From: an uncultured Clostridia bacterium
GTDB taxonomy: Bacteria > Bacillota > Clostridia > Oscillospirales > Oscillospiraceae
Reading direction: 5' to 3'
Assembly (NCBI GenBank): GCA_946405655.1
Contig: CAMJHX010000001.1
Span: 1 to 28,602 of the forward strand
DNA: 28,602 bases
Under the pieces are notes generated by a model. That model saw only the letters and a list, made by a program, of their open reading frames with translations. It made no database searches and was not told the origin of the DNA. The translations under genes and the position numbers were made by a program. Below are positions 23,128 to 28,602 of the stretch, one piece after another. Each line of letters begins with the position of its first letter. Within the stretch, counting starts at the first letter, position 1.

Positions 23128-24598
23128 GGGTAAGAATAAGAAAAAGAACCGCAACCGGCCAAGACCGAACCCCGTCCGTCAGGCGCCTGCACAGCAGCAG
23201 CCAAAACCGGAAGATACCGCGGTGGAGGAATCTGCAGTGCTTGAACCCATTTCCGAAACAATCGATGCGCAGGAGTATGTCCAGCTGGACCTGATCCCGG
23301 ATCAAGCGCCTGTGCCCGAGGAACCTACGCCGGAGACGGTCGCCGAGGCCGAGCCCGCGCAAATCGAAACAAACGAAATCAATCCAAACAGGGAGGAACC
23401 AACTATGCCCTATCTGACTGAAACCGGACCCGAAAATGTCGTCACCCTGAAGGTGGTCGGCGTCGGCGGCGCCGGCAACAACGTTGTCAACCGCATGGTG
23501 AAATCCGGTGCTCAGGGCATCGAGTATGTCGCCATCAATACCGATAAGCAGGCGCTGGCCGTTTCCAGCGCTGACCAGAAGATCCAGATCGGCGAGAAGC
23601 TGACCCACGGTCAGGGCGCCGGCAGCGATCCCGAGGTCGGCAAGCGCTCCGCCGAGGAGAGCCGCAACAACATCGCCAAGTCCCTTGAGAACACCGATAT
23701 GGTCTTCATCACGGCCGGCATGGGCGGCGGCACCGGCACCGGCGCTGCTCCCACCATCGCCGATATCGCCCGCGAGGCCGGTATCCTCACAGTCGCCGTT
23801 GTCACGAAGCCCTTCAAGTTCGAGGGCAAGCGCCGCATGGATCAGGCTGTCGCCGGCATCAACGAGCTGCTCGGCAAGGTCGATTCTCTGCTCATCATCC
23901 CGAACGATCGCCTGAAGTATGCCACCGACCAGAAGGTCACGCTGGCCAACGCCTTCGAGATCGCGGACGACGTGCTGCATCAGGCCGTCACCAGCATCTC
24001 CGACCTCATCAAGAACACCGGCTTCATCAACCTCGACTTTGCGGACGTCACCTGCATCATGAAGGACGCCGGCTTTGCCCACATGGGCGTCGGCCACGCC
24101 GCCGGCAAGGGCAAGGCGGAGGAAGCTGCCCGCATGGCCGTTGCGAGCCCCCTCATGGAGACCTCCATCAACGGCGCGCGCGGTGTGCTCATCAACATCA
24201 CCGGCTCCGAGGACATGGGCCTCGAGGACGTCGAGACCGCTGCCAACCTCGTGCAGGAGGCCGCGCATCCGGACGCCAACATCATCTTCGGCGCGAGCTT
24301 CGATCCCACGCTGGACGATGAGATCCGCGTGACGGTCATCGCCACCGGCTTTGAGGACGGCTCCAATCAGGCCGAGGCTGCTCCTGCCGCTCCCGCGAAG
24401 CCCGCTCCCGCCGCTCCGCGCACGACCGGCTTCTTCACCGGCGCCGCTCCCGTGTCTGCCGAGCCTGCTCCCGCTCCGGCTCCTGCCGCTCCTGTGGCGG
24501 CCGAGCCCGCTCCCGCTCCGGCTCCGGCTCCCGCCGCCGAGCCCGCGCAGGAGGAAGATCCGTTCGACGGCATCTTCAAGATCTTCAACCAGAAGTAA
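23126..24598 (+). CDS. ftsZ: Cell division protein FtsZ with in-frame N-terminal extension
   Basis: Tubulin-like GTPase that forms the Z-ring. The frame is open from ATG 23126 (490 residues). Residues 1-93 are a disordered extension: a basic start (GKNKKKNRNRPRPNP) and then an acidic, Pro/Glu-rich stretch. The FtsZ core begins at ~M94 (ATG 23405), with GVGGAGNN (112-119), the GTPase signature GGGTGTG (200-206) and T7 loop NLDFADV (302-308). After ~residue 412 comes a Pro/Ala linker and the terminal peptide DPFDGIFKIFNQK. ATG 23405 has a near-perfect GGGAGG (23391-23396), 8 bp away, giving a normal 397-residue FtsZ; ATG 23126 has weaker AAGGGA. The leader's codon use is GC3-rich, like real coding sequence. 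Both isoforms may exist. No ftsA adjoins it. Confidence 0.93.
   Translation: MGKNKKKNRNRPRPNPVRQAPAQQQPKPEDTAVEESAVLEPISETIDAQEYVQLDLIPDQAPVPEEPTPETVAEAEPAQIETNEINPNREEPTMPYLTETGPENVVTLKVVGVGGAGNNVVNRMVKSGAQGIEYVAINTDKQALAVSSADQKIQIGEKLTHGQGAGSDPEVGKRSAEESRNNIAKSLENTDMVFITAGMGGGTGTGAAPTIADIAREAGILTVAVVTKPFKFEGKRRMDQAVAGINELLGKVDSLLIIPNDRLKYATDQKVTLANAFEIADDVLHQAVTSISDLIKNTGFINLDFADVTCIMKDAGFAHMGVGHAAGKGKAEEAARMAVASPLMETSINGARGVLINITGSEDMGLEDVETAANLVQEAAHPDANIIFGASFDPTLDDEIRVTVIATGFEDGSNQAEAAPAAPAKPAPAAPRTTGFFTGAAPVSAEPAPAPAPAAPVAAEPAPAPAPAPAAEPAQEEDPFDGIFKIFNQK
23391..23407 (+). promoter_or_regulatory. Internal ribosome binding site and start for the short FtsZ
   Basis: GGGAGG at 23391-23396, 8 bp before ATG 23405. 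It is stronger and better spaced than the site of the upstream ATG and lies where FtsZ homology begins, so it may be the main start. Confidence 0.7.
24375..24554 (+). repeat. Pro/Ala repeat tract in the FtsZ linker
   Basis: Imperfect repeats of GCTCCCGCTCCGGCTCC type encode AEPAPAPAPA-like units. The clearest unit pair is EPAPAPAPAAPVAA followed by EPAPAPAPAPAA. This is the low-complexity intrinsically disordered C-terminal linker of FtsZ, which could vary in length between strains. Confidence 0.8.
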
Positions 24599-24620
24599 GA
24601 TCTCGCACTTTACAGAGAAC

Positions 24621-24657
24621 CACCGCCTTCGTAAATATCAGCGAGGGCGGTGTTTTT
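24621..24657 (+). terminator. Terminator at the end of the dcw cluster
   Basis: 11-bp stem CACCGCCTTCG (24621-24631) / CGAGGGCGGTG (24642-24652, one wobble pair), 10-nt loop, then TTTTT. Confidence 0.9.
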
Positions 24658-24688
24658 CTGATAATCGGAAAGGGGATGATCTGCACAA

Positions 24689-25531
24689 GTGAAAAACTGG
24701 AAAAACTGGCGGGTCGTCCGCTTTTTTGCCGCGTTCGGCCGGATCTATCTCGGAAAGCGCCTGCCGCGCACTGCCGCCGCCATGACGTATTTCATGGTGC
24801 TCACGCTCTTTCCCGGCATCATCTGCCTCTATGACCTGCTCGCGCTCGCCGTCGCCAAGCCCGAGGCGGTCTTTCAGGTGCTCGAGACGCTCGTCGTCCC
24901 GGAGCAGACGCGCTCGATCATCGAGGAGTTTCTCCGCTATGCCGCCCGCAGCGCCAACGGCACGGTTTTTGTCGTCGCCTTCGTCGCCATGGTCATGGCG
25001 GCCAGCGCTGTTTACCGCACGTTCTGCGGCTGTGCCGAGGAGATCAGCGGCCAGCGCCGATTCGGTATCATCGGCGGCACGATCGCAAGCTTCGTCTTCG
25101 CCGTCGCCTTCCTCGCCGCCATCTTCGGCAGCATCATGGCGATCATCACGAGCCGCCAGCTCATCCATAAGCTCGATGAGACCGTCACTTGGATCAACAT
25201 CGGCGACTGGTGGAACTGGTCTCGCTTCGTCGTGCTGTTTTTGATCATCCTCGGCATGATCCTCGTGCTCTATGTCCTCACCGCCTCGCACGAGGGCAGT
25301 CGACGTCAGTTTCCGGGCGCGTTTGTCGCCGCCGTCGGCATGGCCGCGATCTCCGTCCTGTTCTCGTGGCTCTTCGGCCGCTCGGCGAAATATCCGCTCG
25401 TCTACGGCTCTCTCGCGTCCATGATCCTGCTCATGGTCTGGCTGAATCTCCTCAGCTACATGATCGTCATCGGCAGCGCCGTCAATCAGGCGCTCTATGA
25501 GACAAGGAGACAAACACCAGAAATTTCATAA
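24689..25531 (+). CDS. YihY/BrkB-family membrane protein
   Basis: 280-residue integral membrane protein with about six hydrophobic segments. Family features: the N-terminal LPRTAAAMTYFMVLTLFPGI, where members typically have 'RaaaLAY..llslfP', and the C-terminal signature YGSLASMILLMVWLNLLSYM followed by GSAVNQ. Early annotation as ribonuclease BN or 'virulence factor BrkB' is not supported mechanistically; a transport or envelope role is assumed but unknown. Start is GTG 24689; AAAGGGG upstream is ~13 bp away, and no in-frame ATG with a better site exists. It is the first gene after the ftsZ terminator and no promoter with good boxes was seen. Confidence 0.88.
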   Translation: MKNWKNWRVVRFFAAFGRIYLGKRLPRTAAAMTYFMVLTLFPGIICLYDLLALAVAKPEAVFQVLETLVVPEQTRSIIEEFLRYAARSANGTVFVVAFVAMVMAASAVYRTFCGCAEEISGQRRFGIIGGTIASFVFAVAFLAAIFGSIMAIITSRQLIHKLDETVTWINIGDWWNWSRFVVLFLIILGMILVLYVLTASHEGSRRQFPGAFVAAVGMAAISVLFSWLFGRSAKYPLVYGSLASMILLMVWLNLLSYMIVIGSAVNQALYETRRQTPEIS

Positions 25532-25550
25532 AGTCCTGCCACCGGGTAGG

Positions 25551-25616
25551 GAATGCAACGGCATTCGTTCACGCATCGTTAGGTCCTAGAAGATGCGTGA
25601 TACGAATGCCTTTTTT
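25551..25616 (+). terminator. Terminator/attenuator in the pnuC leader
   Basis: Long stem GGCATTCGT (25560-25568) + CACGCATC (25570-25577) pairing with GATGCGTG (25592-25599) + ACGAATGCC (25602-25610), with a small internal bulge, 14-nt loop and TTTTTT (25611-25616). A competing hairpin GAATGC (25551-25556) / GCATTC (25561-25566) uses the same 5' arm. It ends 13 bp before the pnuC ATG, so it acts as a terminator for the upstream gene, an attenuator for pnuC, or both. Confidence 0.85.
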
Positions 25617-25629
25617 CTTTGGAGGTTCT

Positions 25630-26316
25630 ATGAAACGCATTTATGATTATTTCACGCCCTTCGAGCGCGCGCTCTGGCTGAGCTCCGCGGGGCTGATCAT
25701 CCTGTCCGCCGTGCTCTTTCTCGGCGGCGGGGCGCTCTCTGTCATCACGTCGCTCATCGGCGTCACGTCGCTGATCTTTGCTGCCAAGGGCAACCCGCTC
25801 TCGCAGGCGCTCATGATCGTCTTCAGCCTGCTCTATGGCTGGATCTCCTGGACCTTTTCCTATTACGGCGAGATGATCACCTATCTCGGCATGACCATGC
25901 CCATGGCGGCGTGGAGCCTCATCGCGTGGCTGCGCCATCCGTTCGACGGCAGCCGCGCGCAGGTGGCGGTCAATCGGCTGAGAGCAGGAGAGATCGTCTT
26001 CCTCGCCGTGCTGACCACCGCCGTCACCGTCGGGTTTTATTTCATCCTCCGAGCGTTTCATACGGCGAATCTTCTCCCCAGCACGCTCTCCGTCGCCACA
26101 AGCTTTGCCGCCGCCTATCTCACGGCGCGCCGCAGCGCATGGTTCGCGCTGGCGTATGCCATGAATGATCTTGTGCTGATGGTGCTGTGGCTTCTCGCGT
26201 CGCTCACGGATACGAGCTATTTTACCGTGCTCGTCTGCTTCGCGGTCTTCTTCGTCAACGATCTCTACGGTTTTCTCAGCTGGCTGAACATGCGAAAACG
26301 CCAGAAAATCGCCTGA
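25630..26316 (+). CDS. pnuC: PnuC-type nicotinamide riboside/vitamin transporter
   Basis: 228-residue membrane protein with about seven transmembrane helices. PnuC-family facilitators import nicotinamide riboside (PnuC) or thiamine and riboflavin (PnuT, PnuX) by metabolic trapping. Family features: the aromatic SLLYGWISWTFSYYGEM in the middle and the C-terminal VNDLYGFLSWLNM, matching the conserved NDxYGFxxW ending. GGAGG (25621-25625) is 4 bp from the ATG; an in-frame ATG at 25597 lies inside the terminator hairpin and was rejected. The leader hairpin suggests control by attenuation. The vitamin transported cannot be decided without the neighbouring kinase, which is absent. Confidence 0.88.
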   Translation: MKRIYDYFTPFERALWLSSAGLIILSAVLFLGGGALSVITSLIGVTSLIFAAKGNPLSQALMIVFSLLYGWISWTFSYYGEMITYLGMTMPMAAWSLIAWLRHPFDGSRAQVAVNRLRAGEIVFLAVLTTAVTVGFYFILRAFHTANLLPSTLSVATSFAAAYLTARRSAWFALAYAMNDLVLMVLWLLASLTDTSYFTVLVCFAVFFVNDLYGFLSWLNMRKRQKIA

Positions 26317-26352
26317 TGTTACTTTGCGTTGCTTTCCTTCAGCGCGGAAATT

Positions 26353-26361
26353 TGCTAGAAT
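26353..26361 (+). promoter_or_regulatory. Extended -10 promoter of the XRE regulator
   Basis: TGcTAGAAT, extended -10 element 25 bp before the ATG at 26387; the -35 region is weak. The close placement leaves a short leader. Confidence 0.5.
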
Positions 26362-26386
26362 GAACGCAGAAAGGAAGGCGATCAAA

Positions 26387-27067
26387 ATGCTGGGTGATCA
26401 TCTCAAGCGCATCCGAAAAGAGCACGGCTTTACGCAGGAGGAGCTCGCCGTGCGCCTGCACGTTGTGCGGCAGACAGTCTCCAAGTGGGAGAAGAATCTC
26501 TCCGTGCCGGACGCGGAGCTGCTGCAGAGGCTGAGTGAGGAGCTGGACGTCCCGGTGTCCGAGCTGCTCGGCGGCGCGGGCGAGCGGGAGAGCACGCAGG
26601 AGCGGCAGGCGATTGCCGAACAGCTCTCGCGCATCAACGAGCAGCTTGCGATCAAAAACCGCCGTTCCCGCCGTGTGTGGACGGTGCTTGCCGTCCTGCT
26701 CGCGGTCATGATCCTCGTTCCGATCCTCGGAGCCGTGCTGTTTAGAGCAGCACCCGGCCAAGGCATGGCAGCGAGCATCACGCTCTCGGAGGATTCTCCG
26801 TATACCAATGAGGATGTGGAAGCTGCGTTTGATGCGGTGCAGAAGTATTTCAAAAAGCAGTGCCGCGACTGTACGCTCGAAACGCTCGTCTATGACGAGG
26901 GCGAGACGCCGCCGCAGGAAGACGTGCTCACCATCGAAGCCCGTTTTCGCACCGGCAGCCATCCCAAGCCGGAGGAGCTTAGGCCAAACCAGACACAGCG
27001 CTGCACGCTGACCGTAAGCCGATCCGAAGCAGGGGAGTGGACGGTCACAGCGTGGAAAATACCGTAA
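26387..27067 (+). CDS. Membrane-anchored XRE-family (HTH) regulator
   Basis: 226 residues with a cytoplasmic Cro/C1-type helix-turn-helix at ~4-58 (LKRIRKEHGFTQEELAVRLH then VRQTVSKWEKNLSVPD), a linker with Gln/Glu-rich helix (~68-92), one transmembrane helix at ~97-119 (WTVLAVLLAVMILVPILGAV), and an extracytoplasmic domain (~120-226) of unknown fold. This layout suggests one-component signal sensing across the membrane. The chosen ATG 26387 has AAGGAAGG (26371-26378), 8 bp away; in-frame ATGs at 26324 and 26360 lack a site. Target genes and signal are unknown; it is followed by a strong terminator and a convergent yibE-like gene. Confidence 0.88.
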   Translation: MLGDHLKRIRKEHGFTQEELAVRLHVVRQTVSKWEKNLSVPDAELLQRLSEELDVPVSELLGGAGERESTQERQAIAEQLSRINEQLAIKNRRSRRVWTVLAVLLAVMILVPILGAVLFRAAPGQGMAASITLSEDSPYTNEDVEAAFDAVQKYFKKQCRDCTLETLVYDEGETPPQEDVLTIEARFRTGSHPKPEELRPNQTQRCTLTVSRSEAGEWTVTAWKIP

Positions 27068-27071
27068 AAAG

Positions 27072-27118
27072 AATGAGGCGAATTCGCACCAGTCTGCGAA
27101 TCCGCCTCATTGTTTTTT
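27072..27118. terminator. Bidirectional terminator between convergent genes
   Basis: 17-bp arms 27072-27088 and 27095-27111 with one mismatch and a 6-nt loop; T run 27113-27118 on the plus strand and a T-run (TTCTTTTTAC) on the minus strand. Serves both the XRE gene and the yibE-like gene. Confidence 0.9.
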
Positions 27119-28262
27119 ATTTCTTTCTCCCGTACGTCCACGCTGCGATCGCCGCCGTGATCGGCACGGAGAGGATCACGCCCACGCTGCTCGAAATGCC
27201 GCCGACGAGCTCCCACGAGAGGTAGGCCGAGCTCATCAGCATATGCGGGCTGAGCCCCAGCGAGTAGATATACAGCGTCAGCACCAGCCCGCTGCCGAGA
27301 AAGGCGAGGATGAGCGTGTTCGTCATCGTGCCCACCATGTCGCGCCCGATGTTCATCCCGGAGCGGAAGAGCGCCCTCGCGTCCATCGTTTTGTCCGCCG
27401 TGTGCACCTCCGCGAGCGCAGAGGAGAGGCTCATCGCCACGTCCATCACCGCGCCGAGCGAGGAGAGAATGACGCCAGCGGCGAGCAGCCCGCGCAGCCC
27501 GATCGGCGTGCCGGTCTGCCGCAGCTGCAGCAGCGGCTCCACATCCGCCGAGCGCAGACCGTCGATGCGCAGCAGTCTTTGCGACACCAGCGCAAAGATC
27601 AGCGCGAGCGCCATGCCTGCCACTGTGCCGAGCCATGCGCAGACGGTTTTCTTCTCCACGCCGCCGAGCACCGTGAAGCTCACCGCCGCCACGTACACGC
27701 ACAGCAAAAATGTCGTCGGCAGCGTCGGCGCGCCCTTCATCAGCGCGGGGAACAGCAGCCAGAACACGCCTGCCACCGTGAAGATCAGCCCGATCAGAGA
27801 CTTCGCGCCGGTTTTACCGCCGACCAGCACCGTGATCAGAAGAAACAGCCCCAGCACGATCCAGACCGGTACCGTGCGGTTATACTCATACACCGTCGCG
27901 TTCGCATCGCCGTTTTCATACGTTGAGATCACGAGCGTGCAGCCGTCACCGACCTTCAGCGGCGCGCCGTACAGGGGAGAGACGTAGTTGTAGACCTGCA
28001 TCGTCTCGCCGGCGTACTGCCCGGTCTTCACCTCAACCAGCAGCAGCTGCTCGCCGCGGTATCCGCCGTCGGCGGTCTCGTCCGCCTCCGTGTTGTCCGA
28101 GAGGATCTGCACCACGACGGCGTTTTCATATTCCGCGTAGTCGCCGGTCACCTCCGCTGCCTCGGTTTTCGGCGCGAAGGCCATCCGCGCCAGAACGAAA
28201 ATCAGTGCCGCGATCACCAGCACGATCGCCGACACGCGGTTGTTTTTCAGCCAATCTTTCAA
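27117..28262 (-). CDS. YibE/F-family membrane protein
   Basis: 381-residue polytopic membrane protein. An N-terminal helix (~11-29) is followed by an extracytoplasmic beta-rich part (~30-128, with GEQLLLVEVKTGQYAGETM) and then about seven transmembrane helices from VPVWIVLGLFLLITVLVGGK on. Family signatures are DARALFRSGMNIGRDMVGTM with TNTLILAF, and the SLGAVMDVAMSLSSAL stretch. The family's function is unknown; transport is suspected. The start is a TTG at 28262-28260, supported by AAAGGAGG (28272-28279) 9 bp away; the first in-frame ATG is 26 codons later, inside the signal-like helix. A consensus promoter precedes it, and the terminator is shared with the XRE gene. Confidence 0.87.
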   Translation of the reverse strand: MKDWLKNNRVSAIVLVIAALIFVLARMAFAPKTEAAEVTGDYAEYENAVVVQILSDNTEADETADGGYRGEQLLLVEVKTGQYAGETMQVYNYVSPLYGAPLKVGDGCTLVISTYENGDANATVYEYNRTVPVWIVLGLFLLITVLVGGKTGAKSLIGLIFTVAGVFWLLFPALMKGAPTLPTTFLLCVYVAAVSFTVLGGVEKKTVCAWLGTVAGMALALIFALVSQRLLRIDGLRSADVEPLLQLRQTGTPIGLRGLLAAGVILSSLGAVMDVAMSLSSALAEVHTADKTMDARALFRSGMNIGRDMVGTMTNTLILAFLGSGLVLTLYIYSLGLSPHMLMSSAYLSWELVGGISSSVGVILSVPITAAIAAWTYGRKK

Positions 28263-28286
28263 GAAAGGATCCCTCCTTTGTCTTTA

Positions 28287-28315
28287 AAAATAGCAATCCG
28301 GCGCGGACGTGTCAA
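28287..28315 (-). promoter_or_regulatory. Promoter of the yibE-like gene
   Basis: Minus strand perfect TTGACA (28310-28315), 17 bp, TATTTT (28287-28292), about 8 bp before the ribosome binding site, so the transcript is nearly leaderless on its 5' side. Confidence 0.82.
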
Positions 28316-28427
28316 GATGTTGCACTCCGAATCGAAACAGACTTCCATATTTTGTGATCTGACCATAGACAAATTGCACGAATTTTTCCCTCGAATCTGA
28401 TCGAATTTCCGAAAATCACGCCGCTCC

Positions 28428-28457
28428 TTGAGCCCCCGGCGGGAACTGTGGTATGAT
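28428..28457 (+). promoter_or_regulatory. Promoter of the terminal secreted-protein gene
   Basis: TTGAGC (28428-28433), 18 bp, TATGAT (28452-28457). A second -10-like sequence, TATACA, follows at 28461. The ATG is at 28511. Confidence 0.65.
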
Positions 28458-28510
28458 ACTATACACATCTTATCGAAACGTGAAATAATATTTTAGGAGG
28501 GATTCATTTC

Positions 28511-28602
28511 ATGAGAACGCAGAAACGAACGCGGTTCCTGAGTGCGCTGATGGCGCTGCTCATGGTGTTCTCGCTGCTCCCGGCGTCCGCGCTGGCAGCA
28601 GA
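28511..28602 (+). CDS. Start of a secreted or surface protein (cut by window end)
   Basis: Only 30 codons are visible. They read as a signal peptide: a basic start (MRTQKRTRF), hydrophobic core (LSALMALLMVFSLL) and a cleavage-type end PASALAA. AGGAGG (28495-28500) is 10 bp before the ATG, and a promoter lies upstream. The mature protein lies outside the window, so nothing can be said about function; many S-layer, cell-wall hydrolase and SLH proteins of Clostridia start in this way. Confidence 0.8.
   Translation, partial: MRTQKRTRFLSALMALLMVFSLLPASALAA

Noticed and set aside
23087..24268. A 393-codon minus-strand frame opposite ftsZ
   Set aside because: Antisense to FtsZ, Gly/Asp/His/Ala-rich, no motif and no ribosome binding site.
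24460..24554. Tandem repeats that could suggest a satellite or CRISPR-like array
   Set aside because: They are in frame and encode the Pro/Ala linker of FtsZ; no regular repeat-spacer structure exists.
25535..25616. Known NAD-II, preQ1, TPP or FMN riboswitch before pnuC
   Set aside because: None of the conserved core sequences of these classes could be recognised; kept only as an unassigned leader.

Overview
The window reads as chromosomal DNA from a high-GC anaerobic Firmicute of the class Clostridia, most like the Oscillospiraceae/Ruminococcaceae. This is an inference. It rests on strong GGAGG-type ribosome binding sites, consensus sigma-A promoters, a c-di-AMP (ydaO-type) riboswitch, a Gram-positive style division and cell wall (dcw) cluster without ftsA, a PASTA penicillin-binding protein, a MurE with the meso-diaminopimelate signature, and a strongly GC-biased third codon position. 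No rRNA, tRNA, transposase, phage gene or CRISPR array was seen.

Layout. (1) 1-2347: glutaminyl-tRNA synthetase (minus strand, last residues cut off by the window edge) is divergent from a Nudix ADP-sugar hydrolase. (2) 2472-7128: a tight operon with overlapping genes, murA (first copy), walJ-like metallo-hydrolase, rlmH, a DUF2007-like small protein and pgcA-like phosphoglucomutase, closed by a hairpin. (3) 7188-8287: two overlapping half-size chromate-transporter (CHR) proteins. (4) 8288-8597: a previously easy-to-miss 33-codon gene with its own consensus promoter, repeated upstream sites and a 19-bp-stem terminator. (5) 8598-10690: a KimA-like potassium importer on the minus strand behind a c-di-AMP riboswitch, terminator and consensus promoter. 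(6) 10830-11535: a TetR/DhaS-like regulator. (7) 11581-24657: the dcw cluster mraZ-rsmH-ftsL-PBP-murE-mraY-ftsW-murG-murA2-divIB-ftsZ, headed by a promoter with MraZ boxes and ended by a terminator. (8) 24689-28602: YihY/BrkB membrane protein, PnuC-type vitamin transporter with a structured leader, a membrane-anchored XRE regulator, a YibE/F membrane protein (minus strand), and the start of a secreted protein cut by the window end.

How the genes work together. The two MurA enzymes make UDP-GlcNAc-enolpyruvate; PgcA can supply glucose-1-phosphate for surface polymers; MurE, MraY and MurG carry the precursor to lipid II; FtsW and the PBP polymerise and cross-link it; FtsL, DivIB and FtsZ organise the septum. 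MurB, MurC, MurD, MurF, Ddl and FtsA are not in the window. KimA under c-di-AMP control links potassium and turgor to the same envelope theme.

Most notable observations: the orphan 33-aa peptide gene with elaborate control signals (8305-8586); an FtsZ with a 93-residue disordered in-frame N-terminal extension and a second, better start inside it; a riboswitch whose aptamer core is exactly complementary to the terminator stem; a murA2 ribosome binding site buried inside the preceding terminator; and repeated extended -10 promoters inside the dcw cluster.
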